From Triatoma infestans (lineage: Eukaryota > Arthropoda > Insecta > Hemiptera > Reduviidae): a stretch of 64,000 nucleotides of DNA. The stretch spans positions 62,001 to 126,000 of the forward strand of contig JAAEAF010014386.1 of NCBI GenBank assembly GCA_011037195.1, given 5' to 3'. A model generated the notes under the pieces. The model was given only the letters and a program-made list of their open reading frames with translations. It was not told where the DNA came from and made no database searches. Below are positions 1-11,435 of the stretch, in pieces. Made by a program: the position numbers and the translations under genes. The first letter of the stretch is position 1; each line of letters starts with the position of its first letter.

Positions 1-64
1 CGATAGATGAAAATCCGAAACCGGTCAGGTACAAAAACTAATATGCATGATCCTTTTTACTGTT

Positions 65-205
65 ACTATAGATAACACTGCCAATCAACCGGGCAGTGTG
101 CCGTAGAGGTTCCTAGGAAGAGAAAATCTGAGTGCAACACTTCCGGATTCAACCCAGGATCTCCAACTGGCAGTTCAGCGCGCTACAACTTAGCTCATCC
201 TTTCC
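65..205 (-). mobile_element. tRNA-derived SINE, type A, partial
   Basis: Reverse-complement copy of the type A SINE best seen at 11205-11430. It has the cactg/cagtg-rich body, the ttcctaggaagagaaaatct segment, a B-box-like ggattcaacccaggatc and an A-box side agcgcgctacaacttagctc. Divergent and possibly truncated at the window edge. Confidence 0.6.
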
Positions 206-450
206 CCATATTTTACTGTTTCTGTTTACCCATGACCAATCGTTTAAAAACATTTCTTTTTTTTTTTACCCCACGGATCACAAACAAACATTTAATCCCA
301 TAGAAAACTCAATTTAGTAATACATTAGCTTTAACTCCTTGAAGCACGCGAAAGTAACCCTCACACAACTTTCTCTCATTGCAAATATCACAATTTTAAT
401 TAAAAAAAACCTATTTTAATCTGGAAAACATTAATTAACTTAGGGAATTA

Positions 451-1647
451 GTGGGGAGAGGTTGCCCTCAAGGGGGTTGTCTCTCACCTAAGTTGTGGTG
501 CGTCGTCATGGATGACCTTTTGGTTAGGATGAATTCATCGGGATTTTATGTGCAAGCATATGCCGATGATGGTGTTATTTTATTGTTAGGGCGCTGTTTG
601 TCCACTATTTCGGACCTAATGCAAAGCGCCCTTAACATGGTGTATTGTTGGACACAGGATACGGGTCTTTCTATTAATCCTATTAAGACCCAGGCAATTC
701 TATTTACTCATAGAAGGAAGATAGTAGGTTTTACACCTCCTAGGTTGTTAGGTACTTCCATACAGGTTAGCAAATCAGTGAAGTTCATTGGAGTAGTTCT
801 CGACAGTAAATTGAACTGGTCGGAACATGTTAAGACACAACATCAAAAGGCGATAATCTCCTTTTGGCAATGTCGAAGAGTTGTAGGTAAGAACTGGGGA
901 ATCACTCCCAAGATAATGTTCTGGATTTATTGTATGGTCATTAAACCTAGATTGGTATATGCGGCTTTGGTGTGGTGGCGTCGCATTGAAACACGATCTG
1001 CTAGGCAGCTGTTGGAAGAAGTCCAACGCTTGGCTTGTCTGGCGGGGACTGGAGCGTTTCGGACGACACCGACCGCATCTATGGAGACTTTGTTAGGGCT
1101 TCCACCTCTTTTTGTGGAGGTGAAAAACCAGGCAATGAAAGCCTGTTATAGAATTAAACAGGCAGGTTTTTGGCAGGGTAAGCGATATGGTCATTCTACC
1201 ATTTATCGTGAGATGCTTTTAAGGATTCCCATTACAGGTTTCCCTTCTGATAGGAATTTGAAGACTTTTGTCTTTGGTCATTCCTACAGGGTTAGGTTGC
1301 CTTCTAGGAAAGATTGGTTAACCCTGGGTCCGTCTGGTGTGATTCCTGAGAATTATCTCCGATGCTACACGGACGGTTCCAGGATGGATGGTAGGTCTGG
1401 GGCTGCCGTCTATTTTGAGACGGGAGATCATTTGGTGGCGCCTCTTGGTGAGTGGGCCACCGTTTTCCCGGCTGAGGTTTATGCAATTCTTTGCTGTATT
1501 TTGGATGAGAGGGTGCGTAACACTAATTTAAAAGGTGTTTGTATCTGCTCGGATAGCCAGGCTGCGTTGAAGGCGCTTAATTCATGTGTCTTCACTTCCA
1601 GATTGGTGTTGGAATGTTCTAAAAGACTGGAAGATCTTCTTCATTAA
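451..1647 (+). pseudogene. I-like pol fragment: RT (partial) and RNase H
   Basis: A 398-residue frame in a retroelement. The RT part opens with GRGCPQGGCLSPKLW (RT motif B region, P-Q-G), then YADDG, the catalytic F/Y-A-D-D box, near residue 39. Thumb-like sequence (VKFIGVVLDSKLNW) follows, then RNase H from about residue 300: CYTDGSRMDGRSG (first Asp), FPAEVYAI (Glu) and CSDSQAALKAL (second Asp). The amino-terminal RT half, the endonuclease and ORF1 are absent (5' truncation). The frame ends at taa within RNase H and resumes in another frame at about 1638, indicating a single-base indel. It cannot make a full enzyme. Confidence 0.85.
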
Positions 1648-2216
1648 ACGATGTGCTTCTGGTCTGGGTTTCAGGTCATATGGGAATCTTTGGGAATGAG
1701 GAGGTGGATAGGTTTGCCAAATTAGGTGCCTCCCTCCCTTTCATTGGTCCAGAGCCTGCTGTTGGTGTGTCTTCTGACACATGTTTGTCGGGCTTTCAGA
1801 CGTGGATGACCTCACAGCACTCATCCTTATGGATGAGTGCAGTGGGTTGTCGGCAGTCTAAAATGCTCATTGGGGGCCCGGACGGAGCTTTGAGTAGTGG
1901 GGTCCGATGTCTTTCACGGACCTCCATCAGGTATCTGGTTGGATTCCTCACTGGGCATTGTGGTTTAAGGAGACATCTCTATATAATGGGACTTGTGCCT
2001 GACCCTTTTTGTAGAGTTTGTGAAACTGAGGAGGAAACACCCATGCATTTGATGACGAATTGTTTGGGTTGTGAGGAGATTAGGTTTAGGACCTTCGGCC
2101 GGAATAGGATGTCGGTAGAGGAACTTATGCTGTGTCCTTTTAAGGTTTTGGTCCGATTTGTTCGGTCTGTTGTGAAACTTAGATGGTTAAAACCTGGGCC
2201 TGGATTTTCATTCTAG
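1638..2216 (+). pseudogene. I-like pol fragment: RNase H end and C-terminal Cys/His knuckle
   Basis: Continues the previous frame after a shift. VLLVWVSGHMGIFGNEEVD carries the last RNase H motif (G-H-x-x-x-x-G-N-E-x-x-D). Further on, PDPFCRVCETEE followed by MHLMTNC forms the C-x2-C-x(n)-H-x4-C knuckle typical of the C-terminus of RNase H-bearing I-like elements. The frame ends at a stop near 2216, followed by a roughly 90-bp 3'UTR and the TAA-type tail. Confidence 0.82.
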
Positions 2217-2320
2217 TCCCAGTGGTAGGTATTCTTTAGGGGCAGCTATATGGGCCCGAGGGGGCTTTGGATAGCGTAGGGTTTACTTCCCTCCCCTTTT
2301 GGGAATAATAATAATAACTT

Positions 2321-2480
2321 AGGGAATTAGCTCAATGATAGCGCACTGAACTCTCAGCCGGAAATCCTAGCTTTGAACCCAGCAGTGCTGCCTTTACGTT
2401 TTCTCTTGGAACCTATGCAGCTCATTGCACCGTGTTATAGTGTCTGTAGCTAGAGAACACTGTACGAAGGCCAAAATATG
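2321..2480 (+). mobile_element. tRNA-derived SINE, type A
   Basis: Begins agggaattagctcaatgata (A-box-like), has a B-box-like agctttgaacccagc, then the body with ttctcttggaacctatgcag and a cagtg/cactg hairpin-like segment. Its first bases are duplicated at 441-451 because the I-like element at 452-2314 inserted there. The anticodon arm is too degenerate for a functional tRNA. Confidence 0.65.
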
Positions 2481-2839
2481 TAGATCTTTCAGGACGCAGT
2501 AAATTATCCCCTTAAAAAAAGAGAAAAAAAAAAAAACGAACAAAATATAGGTGTTGAGAGCCATGCAGTCAGTATACACTTCGTTTTATAATCAGGAAAT
2601 GATTGTGGTTACATAAAAACAGCATGACTTGGCCACCACCTTGCCCAGAAATACTGGTTGTACGACTGGACTGGACTTAACTCCGGCAAAATAAATTTTA
2701 CTTGAATTAAGATTTAAAAAAAACAAAAAAAAAAACTGATATTTTCGTTATTTTTGTGTAGATTTTTGCATAACAAGTTTAATGATAATCGTTGTAACCA
2801 TTTTGGATAAAATTTCGAAACAATTCAGAAGTCTATTCC

Positions 2840-3110
2840 GGAATGTTGCACTTCTGAATTAACAGATTTTTTACAAATTTATTTTTTGGTGTTTCCTGGG
2901 AGGGGGGGGGGAAGTAATGTTAATTATTCCCAAAAAGAGTCATTTTATTATTTAATATTAATTAATAAATTAATAGCATTGCTAGAATCCCAAAATTGGA
3001 GGAAAATCGGTTAACCGGATGTGCGACTTTACAAAGTACATACTTCATTATTTTTACTTTCTCTTATTCCTAGTAAAAAACACAGGAATTAATCTTCTCA
3101 CTAAAAGAAG
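2840..3110 (+). repeat. Modular repeat fragment, + orientation
   Basis: Contains the D-type phrase (tgtttcctgggaggggggg ... taatattaattaataaatt), then gaggaaaatcggttaaccgg and tactttctcttattcctag. These occur in the same order in the long copy at 62030-64000. The upstream stretch 2480-2840 is AT-rich and only doubtfully related. Confidence 0.6.
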
Positions 3111-3114
3111 AAAA

Positions 3115-3822
3115 AGGTACGTACGGTGCACTATCTAGGTATAATACTAGATACTAAATTAAATTATGGTGCCTTAATTGAGGAAAAATGTGAGAAATTA
3201 AGTAGACTGTGTTATTTGATGAGACGACTGACTGACGTACTGAGCATTGAAGGACTGAAGACGGCCTATTATGCGCTGTTCCATTCAGTCATGACTTATG
3301 GCATAATGTTGTGGGGAAGCGCGCCACTAGCGGTGAATGTGTTTAAGTATCAGAAAAAGGTAGTAAGAATAATATGCAAGGTTAGAAAGGATACAAGTTG
3401 TCGCGAACTATTTCCTCGATTAGGCTTTCTGACACTACCCTGCTGCTATATCCTTAAATGTGCCGTATTTGTACTAGAGCATCCAAATAAGTTCCGGTGT
3501 AGAGGGGAACTACATAACATTACGACAAGGCAAAACAACTTATTGGAGGTGCGTGCACATCGGACTTCGAAAGTTGGAAAAAGCCCCACTATATATGGCC
3601 GCTAAAATCTATAATTGTTTGCCCGAGTCTTTGCTTCAGGTGAGCCTATCAAAAAATAAATTTAAAAAGAAACTTAAAAAATATTTACTAAATAAAAATT
3701 ATTACTCCATAAACGAGTACCTCTGTAATTGATTGAAACTTTTTTGTTTTTTGTCACTGTTCTGTACCTTTGGTGCTGTACGAATAAAGTATCTAACAAA
3801 AAAAAAAAAAAAAAAAAAAAGA
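3115..3822 (+). mobile_element. 3' end of a Jockey/CR1-group non-LTR retrotransposon with poly(A)
   Basis: The frame 3126-3605 starts in the RT thumb (YLGIILDTKLNYG), then AYYALFHSVMTYGIMLWG and VVRIICKVRKDTSCRELF, a C-terminal region common in arthropod non-LTR elements. A frameshift near 3590 moves the C-terminus to the frame running to about 3731 (KIYNCLPESLLQ ... KKYLLNKNYYSINEYL), which ends at a stop. A polyadenylation-like aataaa at about 3783 precedes a long A-tract at 3800-3822. Palm, endonuclease and ORF1 are missing, as in a typical 5'-truncated copy. Confidence 0.8.
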
Positions 3823-3824
3823 AA

Positions 3825-4455
3825 AAAGGAAGTATTGTAATCGTGTCAAATTTTCGATATAGAGGTTTTCACCGGAAATATCCGTTTTGAGGTCACTTCA
3901 GTCCAAAAAAGTGGTTTTTAGCAAATGGTTTGTGTGTACGTACTTATTTGAACAGCATAGCTCAAAAACGAAAAACCCCTAGAAAGTTGAAACATGATAT
4001 TCCATTTAGGTATCACTATGCAATCTAACAATGCGTTATACGTCAAAAATTCCTCAACCGGAAGCACCACTTTCCTTAAAACTTAGAACATCAACTATAC
4101 ATACAAACAGCTCCAACTTTTATTTGAAACATTTCTCTATGGAAAATTCATTTAAGGTCACTTTTAGGGGGATAGGGTGGGGTTATGTTTTTCCCTTAAA
4201 GTGGTATCATAGTTGATTATACAATTCTATTACCTATACAAAATTAATTAAAAAATAAATAGATGGCCAAAATTAATGAGTTTCAAGAAAATTAGTAAAC
4301 CAGATGTGCGCTTTTACTGAACAAGTTTTTTTTTTTCATTTTTAGACGAATTTGATTAAATTTGGTACACTAACTACAAAAAATTTGTCAATTATTATTT
4401 TGAGGATTGGAGTAAGAGAAAGTTGTGTGATTGTTTCACACAAGATTTTTTTTTC
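3825..4455 (+). repeat. Modular repeat copy, + orientation
   Basis: Starts aaggaagtattgtaatcgtg directly after the poly(A) of the preceding element. It then has ttcaccggaaatatccg, gctcaaaaacgaaaaa, a gatattccatttaggtatca phrase, cctcaaccggaagc, the acttttatttgaaacatttc submodule, caagaaaattagtaaaccag, and ends agtaagagaaagttgtgtga plus tgtttcacaca. The module order is the same as at 62155-63180 but shorter. Confidence 0.7.
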
Positions 4456-5470
4456 TCTCTCTCTTAACCAAGACTATACGGCACATATTGACATAGCTCT
4501 AAGCACCCCCTTCCATTTCAGTTTATTTGAAGGTTTTTTTTTTTTAAAAAAAAGTATGTCGTAATGTAGCATGAATTTTAAAACTATTTTTTTTTTGCTT
4601 AGACTAACACATTGGGAACAGTAACTAGGAGTAATAATAAATTCATAGTAAATAAGAAAGTTTAAATAAATATTCATATTTTTTTGTTTACACCCTTCTT
4701 TAAAACTAACGTTTATTATGTAATATACATATTAGAACAAGTATTCTAATTGAAAATCGGATTTTTTAAAGTACCATTTAATAATATTAACATTTCATTA
4801 ATACTAAAACTTTTGATCACAGAACTATAGTATTTTCTTTCTTTTATTAATTTTAAAAATCTAAAAGGCAAAACAATTTGCAATTATTAATAAAATACAA
4901 TTATTATTTAAATTCTTTCACCTTTGATATTCATTCCATCCATCATGCATTCGATTATTATTGCCTAATTATTACCTCACATTTTACGAGATTCACTCAT
5001 TTTTCAATCACCAGGTAATAGACTAGAAATCGAATAATTGCTTCATTTTATTTTTTTCTTTTTAACGTGACAAATTTATTTTGTATAATTTTTTTTTTTT
5101 TTTTTTTAATCACAGCGAATCTCGAATATTTTTACTTTCTCTTTTATAAGACCATGTATTCCATTAATGTAAGGTTTTTTTTTTTTTGAAAGTGAGTTTC
5201 AACAGCGTAAATTTTTAAGAAAATAAAAGTGGTTTAATCAACTCTCTCTCTCTCTCTTTCCTTCCTGTGTGTATGTGGTCAGCCTATCATAAAAACGGAC
5301 AATTGTAGAAAGAGGAAACGACAAATAAAATTTGGAAAAAAGTCAACAGAAAATTATCCCTTTATGAGTAGATTTTGTTTTTTTTTCAATTATTTTTAAA
5401 TTTTCTCGAAATATGTTCAAAATACGTTTAAAGGAAGTGGTCAAAAAGTATCATTTATTACACTGAAAAC
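4456..5470. other. AT-rich stretch without recognised genes
   Basis: Long A and T tracts (for example about 5088-5107), a short (TC)n near 5242-5258 and no ORF with recognisable content. The small frames here are made of low-complexity residues (runs of F, K and S). Confidence 0.6.
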
Positions 5471-5471
5471 T

Positions 5472-6357
5472 ACTACCACAATTAGAATTAGATCAGGGGG
5501 GGACTCCAACCCAGACACTGCAGCCTACTCATTGATGCTTATTGTGCCAACCCCCTAAAGTCTACTAGAGGAATCCTCCCCTCTTGAAAGGTTCAAGACC
5601 TTCCCCACCAGACCTTCTTGCAGTAAGATATCCTCCGGTCTTAACGTGCCAAAGATCTCGTACCGCAATCTGCCGATTGCTACACAATCAAACAACAGGT
5701 GAGAGGCCGTCTGCTCCTCTTCCTGACATAATCTGCACAAGTCTCGATGAAGCATATGTAGATGGTTTTTGAACCTTCCATGCCCTGTAAACAAATCTGA
5801 TACCTATTTAAACCTAGGATTTCTCTGGTTTGTTCTCTTGCACAGACCTAGCATAACCATTTTGCCGAGGTTTGCCTCAGTGCTTTGCCTCCAGTGGCGA
5901 CTGTGCACTCTCCGAGTCCAATCCCTCAGAGACGCCCTCGCCATACTTTTGAGTATCCCACAGAACAAGTTCTGGCCCACAGAATGGAGTGTTCGCTCCA
6001 TTCCTGGCCAGTTGGTTTGGTCGGCTAGCTCATTACATTTTATTCTCTTGTGTCCCGGCACCCTTACCAGCCACACATTATTGTGCCGGGAAAGCAACTC
6101 CAGGGAGTCTCTACCCCCCCTGACTAGGAAAGAAGACCAAGAGCCTTCAGAGTCACCTGGCTGTCCGAGAAGATGCATATCTCCCTATTCCTAGGGTCCA
6201 TACGTAAATTCTCCTCAGCACAGACCAATAGGATAAACTTCAGCCTGGAATGCCGTGGAGTATTCGCCAAGAGGCCTCTCAAGAGTACCTCCAGTTTGAC
6301 CCCATATAATCCGGCTCCAGTTCCGCAGGCCACTCTAGATCTAACCACTACCACAAT
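5472..6357 (-). mobile_element. 5'-truncated I-like non-LTR element with TSD, minus strand
   Basis: Flanked by actaccacaat at 5472-5482 and 6347-6357, a likely 11-bp target-site duplication. Minus-strand frames encode pieces of RNase H (FSDSQVTLKALG at 6124-6354; NNVWLVRVPGHKRIKCNELA at 5804-6178) and the C-terminal knuckle (LCRLCQEEEQ ... HLLFDC at 5555-5794). The frames are out of register, so the copy is dead. The 3'UTR (5483-5555 in reverse) includes cagtgtctgggttggagtcc, a segment also found alone at 45455-45530. Confidence 0.83.
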
Positions 6358-7260
6358 ATATACATACTTATTAAGAATAATAAAAATTTTTGCAAAAATT
6401 CCATCTCTGAAGTAAATATAGAATCAGAGATATCTTTATTACTCCAAAGATACATATCTTTATAGCAAGGGTGAGGAATATACAGAATTGGACAAGTTAA
6501 CAGTTAACAACTGTATTAATAGCCTTAGTTGGGAAATAACTCTTGAGTTTATTGATATGACATGAATAATGAAGATATTCTTCACCAAACTTCAGACTAC
6601 TACACATAAGATTGTGCCTATTAAAGGAAGAATTCAATACTGATTTTCAATGTCTCTACTAACCAATCGTGTTTCTATGAGCTCATTTCTATGATATATT
6701 AATTGAGAGACATCAATTATGGTTATGCAACAAATAATTTCCACCAACACACTGGAAATAAGATTTCAACTGACAAAACCTGTTAAAAGGTAAATTAACA
6801 TTAGGAAGCCAAACCAGTCTGAAATATACCACCTTGGGTAAACAATCATTATCCATATGATCCATAATCAATATGGTAATTAACCAATCCATCATTCTGG
6901 TTAAAATTTTCAAGTTGACAGTGAACAAACCCAGTCACCATTCGAACTACACAATCTGGTGTAACTCGAGGTAAACAAAGGATAGACTTCAGAAACTTTA
7001 AACTGGTTATTTTTCTAAAATACTATATTACTCAGTAGCCCAACACTTCCTCGTAAATAAAAAAGTACACTCACTAGTTAAGCATTGAATAATTGAACTT
7101 TTATTGACCACGAATAATCTGATTTGCTTCTCCTAAGATATTCAAATTGGTAATATTAAATTTAACTATTGAAGATCTCTGAAGTAATAAAATGACTACA
7201 CAATTATTTCTTTCAAAGTTAGTTATATACCTATATTAAATAGCTATACTTTTATTTGGA
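6358..7260. other. No recognised feature
   Basis: AT-rich unique-looking DNA. The short minus-strand frame 6713-6928 has no recognisable motif. I see no repeat or RNA gene here. Confidence 0.5.
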
Positions 7261-7910
7261 ACCATTTATTTTTTCAGAAGAAATAAATTTTAGCGTTTTC
7301 TCTGGGAGTTGCAACGTTGGGCTTATCTCAAAACTGCCATTCTAGGTAACATGTGGGGCGCTATCTACACAGTATTGCGGGAAACTAAGTATCTAGTAGA
7401 AATTCCAATTTTAAAAATAAAAATCTGATGTGAAACATGACTTTCTGTTACTGCAATTTATATAGATTTGATTTATTATTTATTACTTATTTATACGATT
7501 ATTACCTAGTTAAGTTCGTACATTATAAATAAAAATGGCAAGTATGTGAATCTAAAATTAAATATAAAATATATATTTCCATTTGTTTGAAATTTGGAAT
7601 TTTGGCCACACATTAACTTCCTATTAACATTAAAATAGACAATAGAATTGTATACTATATTGAAATGACATTTTAGAGGCCTAATGCCACCAGAACACAC
7701 TTTAAATGAATTTTGCTGGTCGTAATTTCAAATAGAAATATAGCTGTTTATATGATTAATTGGTGTATCAAGTTTAAAGAAACACTTTGGACCAATTTTT
7801 GAGAAAAATCGCAAAAACTGAAAAACTAGTCAATAAAGTAGTAGGCGTTAATGGCAAAAGGCAGTCGATGCGCCAAAAAAAAAAAAAAAAAGAAGAAAAA
7901 AGTAGTACGT
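7260..7910 (-). repeat. Degenerate modular repeat, minus orientation
   Basis: Carries reverse-oriented phrases: aaaaatctgatgtgaaacat with ctttctgttactgcaattta (E submodule), tgtatcaagtttaaagaaac and ttgagaaaaatcgcaaaaac. It is more decayed than the block at 16020-17350 and ends in an A tract before the hairpin element. Confidence 0.5.
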
Positions 7911-8000
7911 CCGGTTGACCTATTTTGACCCCCAAACTTTATTGTCACGTCTAGGCTAGAACCTACTTGAAATATCATGTGTATCTAATTGTTTGGCTTT

Positions 8001-8329
8001 CATGTGTATCTAATGATTGGCTTATCGACCAGGAAGTTTCCAAAAAAAAAACAAAAAAAAAACACCAAATAATTTTAAAGTGTTTTATATTTGAAACCCA
8101 ACGTTTCGACAAACATTGTTTGCCTTCTTCAGGGGCTCTCTATAAAGAAAAAATATACAAATAAGAATATATAAAACATACAAAAAATATACAAAATAAG
8201 AAAGCCCCTGAATAAGGCAAACAATGTTTGTCGAAACGTCTGGTTTTAAATATAAAACACTTCAAAATTATTTGATATTTTTTTTTTTTTAAACTTCCTG
8301 GTCGATAAGCCAACAATTAGATACACATG
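8001..8329. mobile_element. Fold-back (hairpin) element with ~130-bp inverted arms
   Basis: Left arm 8001-8138 and right arm 8203-8329 are near-perfect inverted copies around a 64-bp loop. Outer ends: catgtgtatctaat against attagatacacatg. Then cttatcgaccaggaagttt against aaacttcctggtcgataag, and inner ends caacgtttcgacaaacattg against caatgtttgtcgaaacg and aggggct against agcccct. The A-tracts in the middle of the arms differ in length. There is no ORF. It resembles a non-autonomous MITE/fold-back, or two copies of one repeat inserted head to head. Confidence 0.75.
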
Positions 8330-8394
8330 ATTACTTCTAACGGCCAACAATTGCTACAGTTTAATCATGTTTCAGCTACATACACACAGAGACT

Positions 8395-9190
8395 AAGTTT
8401 TAAAAAATCACCTTTTTCGTGCTCAGTACACCCCAAAACGCGCATTTCGGATAAAACTTAATTTGGAAAATTTGAAATAATAGCAATAAGAGAAAGTGAA
8501 AAATAATAATAATTTTTGAGAGTAAGAGAAATTTGTATGGTTATTTCACATCAAAGTATTTTTATAATAATTAAATTTATATAAGAAACCTATTTAAAAC
8601 TTTGGTGTGAAGGTTTAGTCCTGTAAAGACGCGTATTGTTTGGGATTAAATGCTAATAAGTGTCACATAATTTTCATAATAAATCAATAATAATAATAAT
8701 AATTATCATGATGTTTGTATAAAACTCACATTAGAAAAGTTTGCTAATAAATGAAGTATGTGAATTCTATAAGTTAATGAGAAAACAAATTAATAACAAA
8801 CAAAAAAATTACCTCCGTTGTTGCTAGCATGTAACAGTAATTAAAGTACACTTTGCACTTTCTACATAACCACAAGTGAACATCTATACTTATCGCTAAT
8901 GAGGCTGACCAATCTATCTAATCTTCACATAACATTACATCATTATATACTAAAACAAAAATTAACTAAACTTATACAGGTTTAAGATAAATCACGGTAA
9001 TTTTGTTTGGAAAAAAAATTGGCTGCAAAACCATTGTGACCTACAAGATCAACTGCGGGCGGCTTGCTTGAGTATCTATGTTTTGGCTGTTGGTATGTTA
9101 AACCCAAAAAAATAATTGCCCAAGTCAATTTTCTCGCAGTTTTTATGTTATATATGTATGTTAGAGGGTCGGAATGCCAGTATAATGTGT
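8395..9190. other. AT-rich DNA with weak modular-repeat traces
   Basis: Around 8400-8550 there are decayed phrases of the modular repeat (cgcgcatttcggataaaac, agagaaagtgaaaaataa). The rest has no recognisable gene or repeat. Confidence 0.4.
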
Positions 9191-9196
9191 TCATTT

Positions 9197-9792
9197 AGTT
9201 CGGCTGAAGAGGGCGGATCAGTTGGCTAGGGAGGGATCATCATTACCATTTTGTAGTACTGAACCAGCCCTTGCCGTCACAAAGAAGTTTCGCGACAAAC
9301 AGATTAAACTTTGGGAGATGAAAGTCTTGGAGAAATGCTGGGGGCTGGGGCACACGCAGGGGTGCCTCCAAGCTAAAAGATTTATAAAAGGAATTAAGCA
9401 GGGAGTTTCGGAGTATCTCCTGTCACTCAGTAGGACAGGTCTGAGGACCTTGGTGGGGGTGGTGACTGGACACACTTGGGTGTCTAGTCACTTGTTTAAC
9501 ATAGGGAGGACGTCTAGTCCCATTTGTCAGAAGTGCGACGACGGAGTCAGGGAAACGGTGTATCACTATCTATGTCAGTGTCCCCGTTTCGCTGGTACTA
9601 GGTTTCGCGTATTTGGGAGGGCATCACTCTCGCAGGATTGCCTGGGCGCGTTGGAGTTTAAGGATATCTTGGGATATTGTAGAGTGACCGGTAAGTTACC
9701 CGGGGGAGATTAACTAAGGGAATGATATGGGTGGGGGCATCGGGGGGATAAAAGCCACGTAGGCTTAGGTCCCACGCTATCAGGGACCCGGC

Positions 9793-9835
<43 letters not shown>

Positions 9836-9860
9836 TAATAATAATAATAGTTCGGCTGAA
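9197..9860 (+). mobile_element. 5'-truncated I-like non-LTR element with 12-bp TSD and TAA-type tail
   Basis: agttcggctgaa at 9197-9208 is repeated exactly at 9849-9860. Just inside the right copy is a (TAA/AAT)n tract at about 9793-9848, the 3' tail type of the I clade. The body contains only the end of RNase H and the C-terminal domain. Both junctions are unambiguous, making this the cleanest insertion in the window. Confidence 0.9.
9209..9713 (+). pseudogene. I-like pol C-terminus (after RNase H) with Cys/His knuckle
   Basis: Opens in frame as RADQLAREGSS, the tail of RNase H. Ends with SSPICQKCDDGVRETVYHYLCQC, a C-x2-C-x(n)-H-x3-C knuckle, and GTRFRVFGRASL. The same layout appears at 1653-2216 and 5555-5794, showing three related but distinct copies. 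Only about 165 residues remain and there is no catalytic domain. Confidence 0.8.
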
Positions 9861-11200
9861 AAGTTCGCAAGAAGACAATATACCTGAGAAAAAGTGGCTA
9901 ATCCTCTTTTCTTACAGTGTTAACCACATACACAATCATTTTGCAATACAACACTTTAAAATTCATGCACAAATTCGCAGTATAATACATTGTCCACTAT
10001 TACTTAACTTAAAAAATATGAACAAAAATAAAATAAGGTGTGGTATATATATATATATGCAAACACTTTATACTCCTACATATTTTGTTGGGAGAAAGTA
10101 GCAGTTGATGAAGAAATTTATTTTGCATTTTATAAAACTGTCTAATAATATATGTAGATAAATGTTACTTAACTTTGTTATGAATTATAAACTAATCGAT
10201 ATAAACGGCTATGAAAAACTATCGATATAAACTAGCTAATCGATATAAACTAGACTAATCGATATAAACTGCTATGAAAAACTATCTACAAATTAAGGAA
10301 CCTTAATTTTCAAAGAAAAACCTTAATTTTAAAAATTTGGCATGATACTAAAATAATATTTCGTTTTACATGAAATCTTTACATAGAAATGTTATTAATT
10401 AAAAATATTATAATAAATGATTCTTACATGCTTGAACTGTGTCTAATACTGGTTTAATATTTTTACTAAATTTTAATCATTTAAAGCATTTTTTAATGAA
10501 CTGATCTACCGAGGCAAAATCGATTACCATAACATTTAACAAGTATTATTGAAAAATGCTGGGAAACCAATCAATAATGGATTTCAACCTTTACTGCAAC
10601 AAAATAACTAACTGGGTTGGGCATATTTGCACCTAGTTTAATTGAAAATAATATCTTTTCCAAGAAGTTTTTATATAAACATTGCGTTCAAGAACACTTT
10701 CTTGACTATGAAATTCTTAAATAGACAAAGTAAGTGCAAAATAGATTGGATTTGTTATTATAGTAAACATATCAATATAAACAAGTTTCTCGTTTATCTT
10801 TTTGGAAACAAAAAAACTAATATAAATATTAATATAAAGTACTAAACTTTAAGAGTAGAATTTTCTATTTAGTGATATTTTATTGTTTAAAAAATATTAT
10901 TTAATTAGATATGTCACATATTGGTTATTACCACATTCTTTTTAGAAACACTGTTCTCATTAAAGGATATCTTATGCAAATTATGTAAATAAAACAAGTA
11001 AAGAAAAATAATTAAAGTTAAATGAGTAAATAATAGAAAGAAAAGAAAAATCCAGAAGTTTAGAAATAATTCTGGGAATTCCGAGATAGTCTTAAAGTAT
11101 AATAATGAACTATTTTTAATAATAACAATAATAATAATTCTGGTATAAAACATAAATACGATTTTCCCTTAATGTTTTATTATATAAAATTACAATTAAT
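9861..11200. other. AT-rich DNA; small four-copy repeat at 10193-10285
   Basis: No gene recognised. At about 10193-10285 the phrase aatcgatataaac occurs four times, twice followed by ggctatgaaaaactatc or a close variant. The short frames (9832-10101, 10642-10845, 10914-11153) are low-complexity. Confidence 0.5.
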
Positions 11201-11204
11201 AAAT

Positions 11205-11435
11205 TAGGAAAGAGATTAGCTAAGTGGTTAGCGCGCTGGACTAGCAACGCGAAGATCCCGGGTTCGAGTCTAGCTTTGCTACCCTTAGATTTTTCTTCCT
11301 AGAAGCCTCTACAGCTCACTGTCTGGTGATGGATGGACAGTGTTGTCTGTAACGAGAGAATACTGTCCGGAGGCCGGCAGTGCACTGAGAGGGCCAATGA
11401 CCATAGATATTGACGCGCCTCAAGTTAAACAAAAA
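11205..11435 (+). mobile_element. tRNA-derived SINE, type A, best copy
   Basis: The head resembles a tRNA: attagctaagtggttagcgc (A box), a ggactagcaacgcgaagatc anticodon/variable region and ccgggttcgagtc (B box). The body has agatttttcttcctagaagc, cactgtctggtgatggatgg and a ccggaggccggcagtgcac hairpin region. It ends gacgcgcctcaagttaaac and an A-tract. Pol III promoter boxes are intact. The 3' body, which no tRNA has, shows this is a SINE rather than a tRNA gene. Confidence 0.85.

Larger units (their letters stand above)
436..2330 (+). mobile_element. 5'-truncated I-like non-LTR retrotransposon with TSD
   Basis: The 3' part of an RNase H-bearing non-LTR element. It is flanked by a 16-bp direct repeat, taacttagggaattag, at 436-451 and 2315-2330. 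The 3' end carries a short (AAT/TAA)n tract (2303-2314), the tail type known for the I clade. The coding part covers the C-terminal half of RT, RNase H and a Cys/His knuckle. The right TSD copy is the beginning of a tRNA-derived SINE, so the insertion hit the SINE head. The minus-strand copy at 50294-51140 shares the 3'UTR (ccc...gggcccatacagc...tccaaag in reverse) and is the same family. Confidence 0.85.

Noticed and set aside
11205..11280. Possible true tRNA gene
   Set aside because: A and B boxes are good, but the acceptor stem does not close and the sequence continues into a body shared by several other copies, so it is a SINE.
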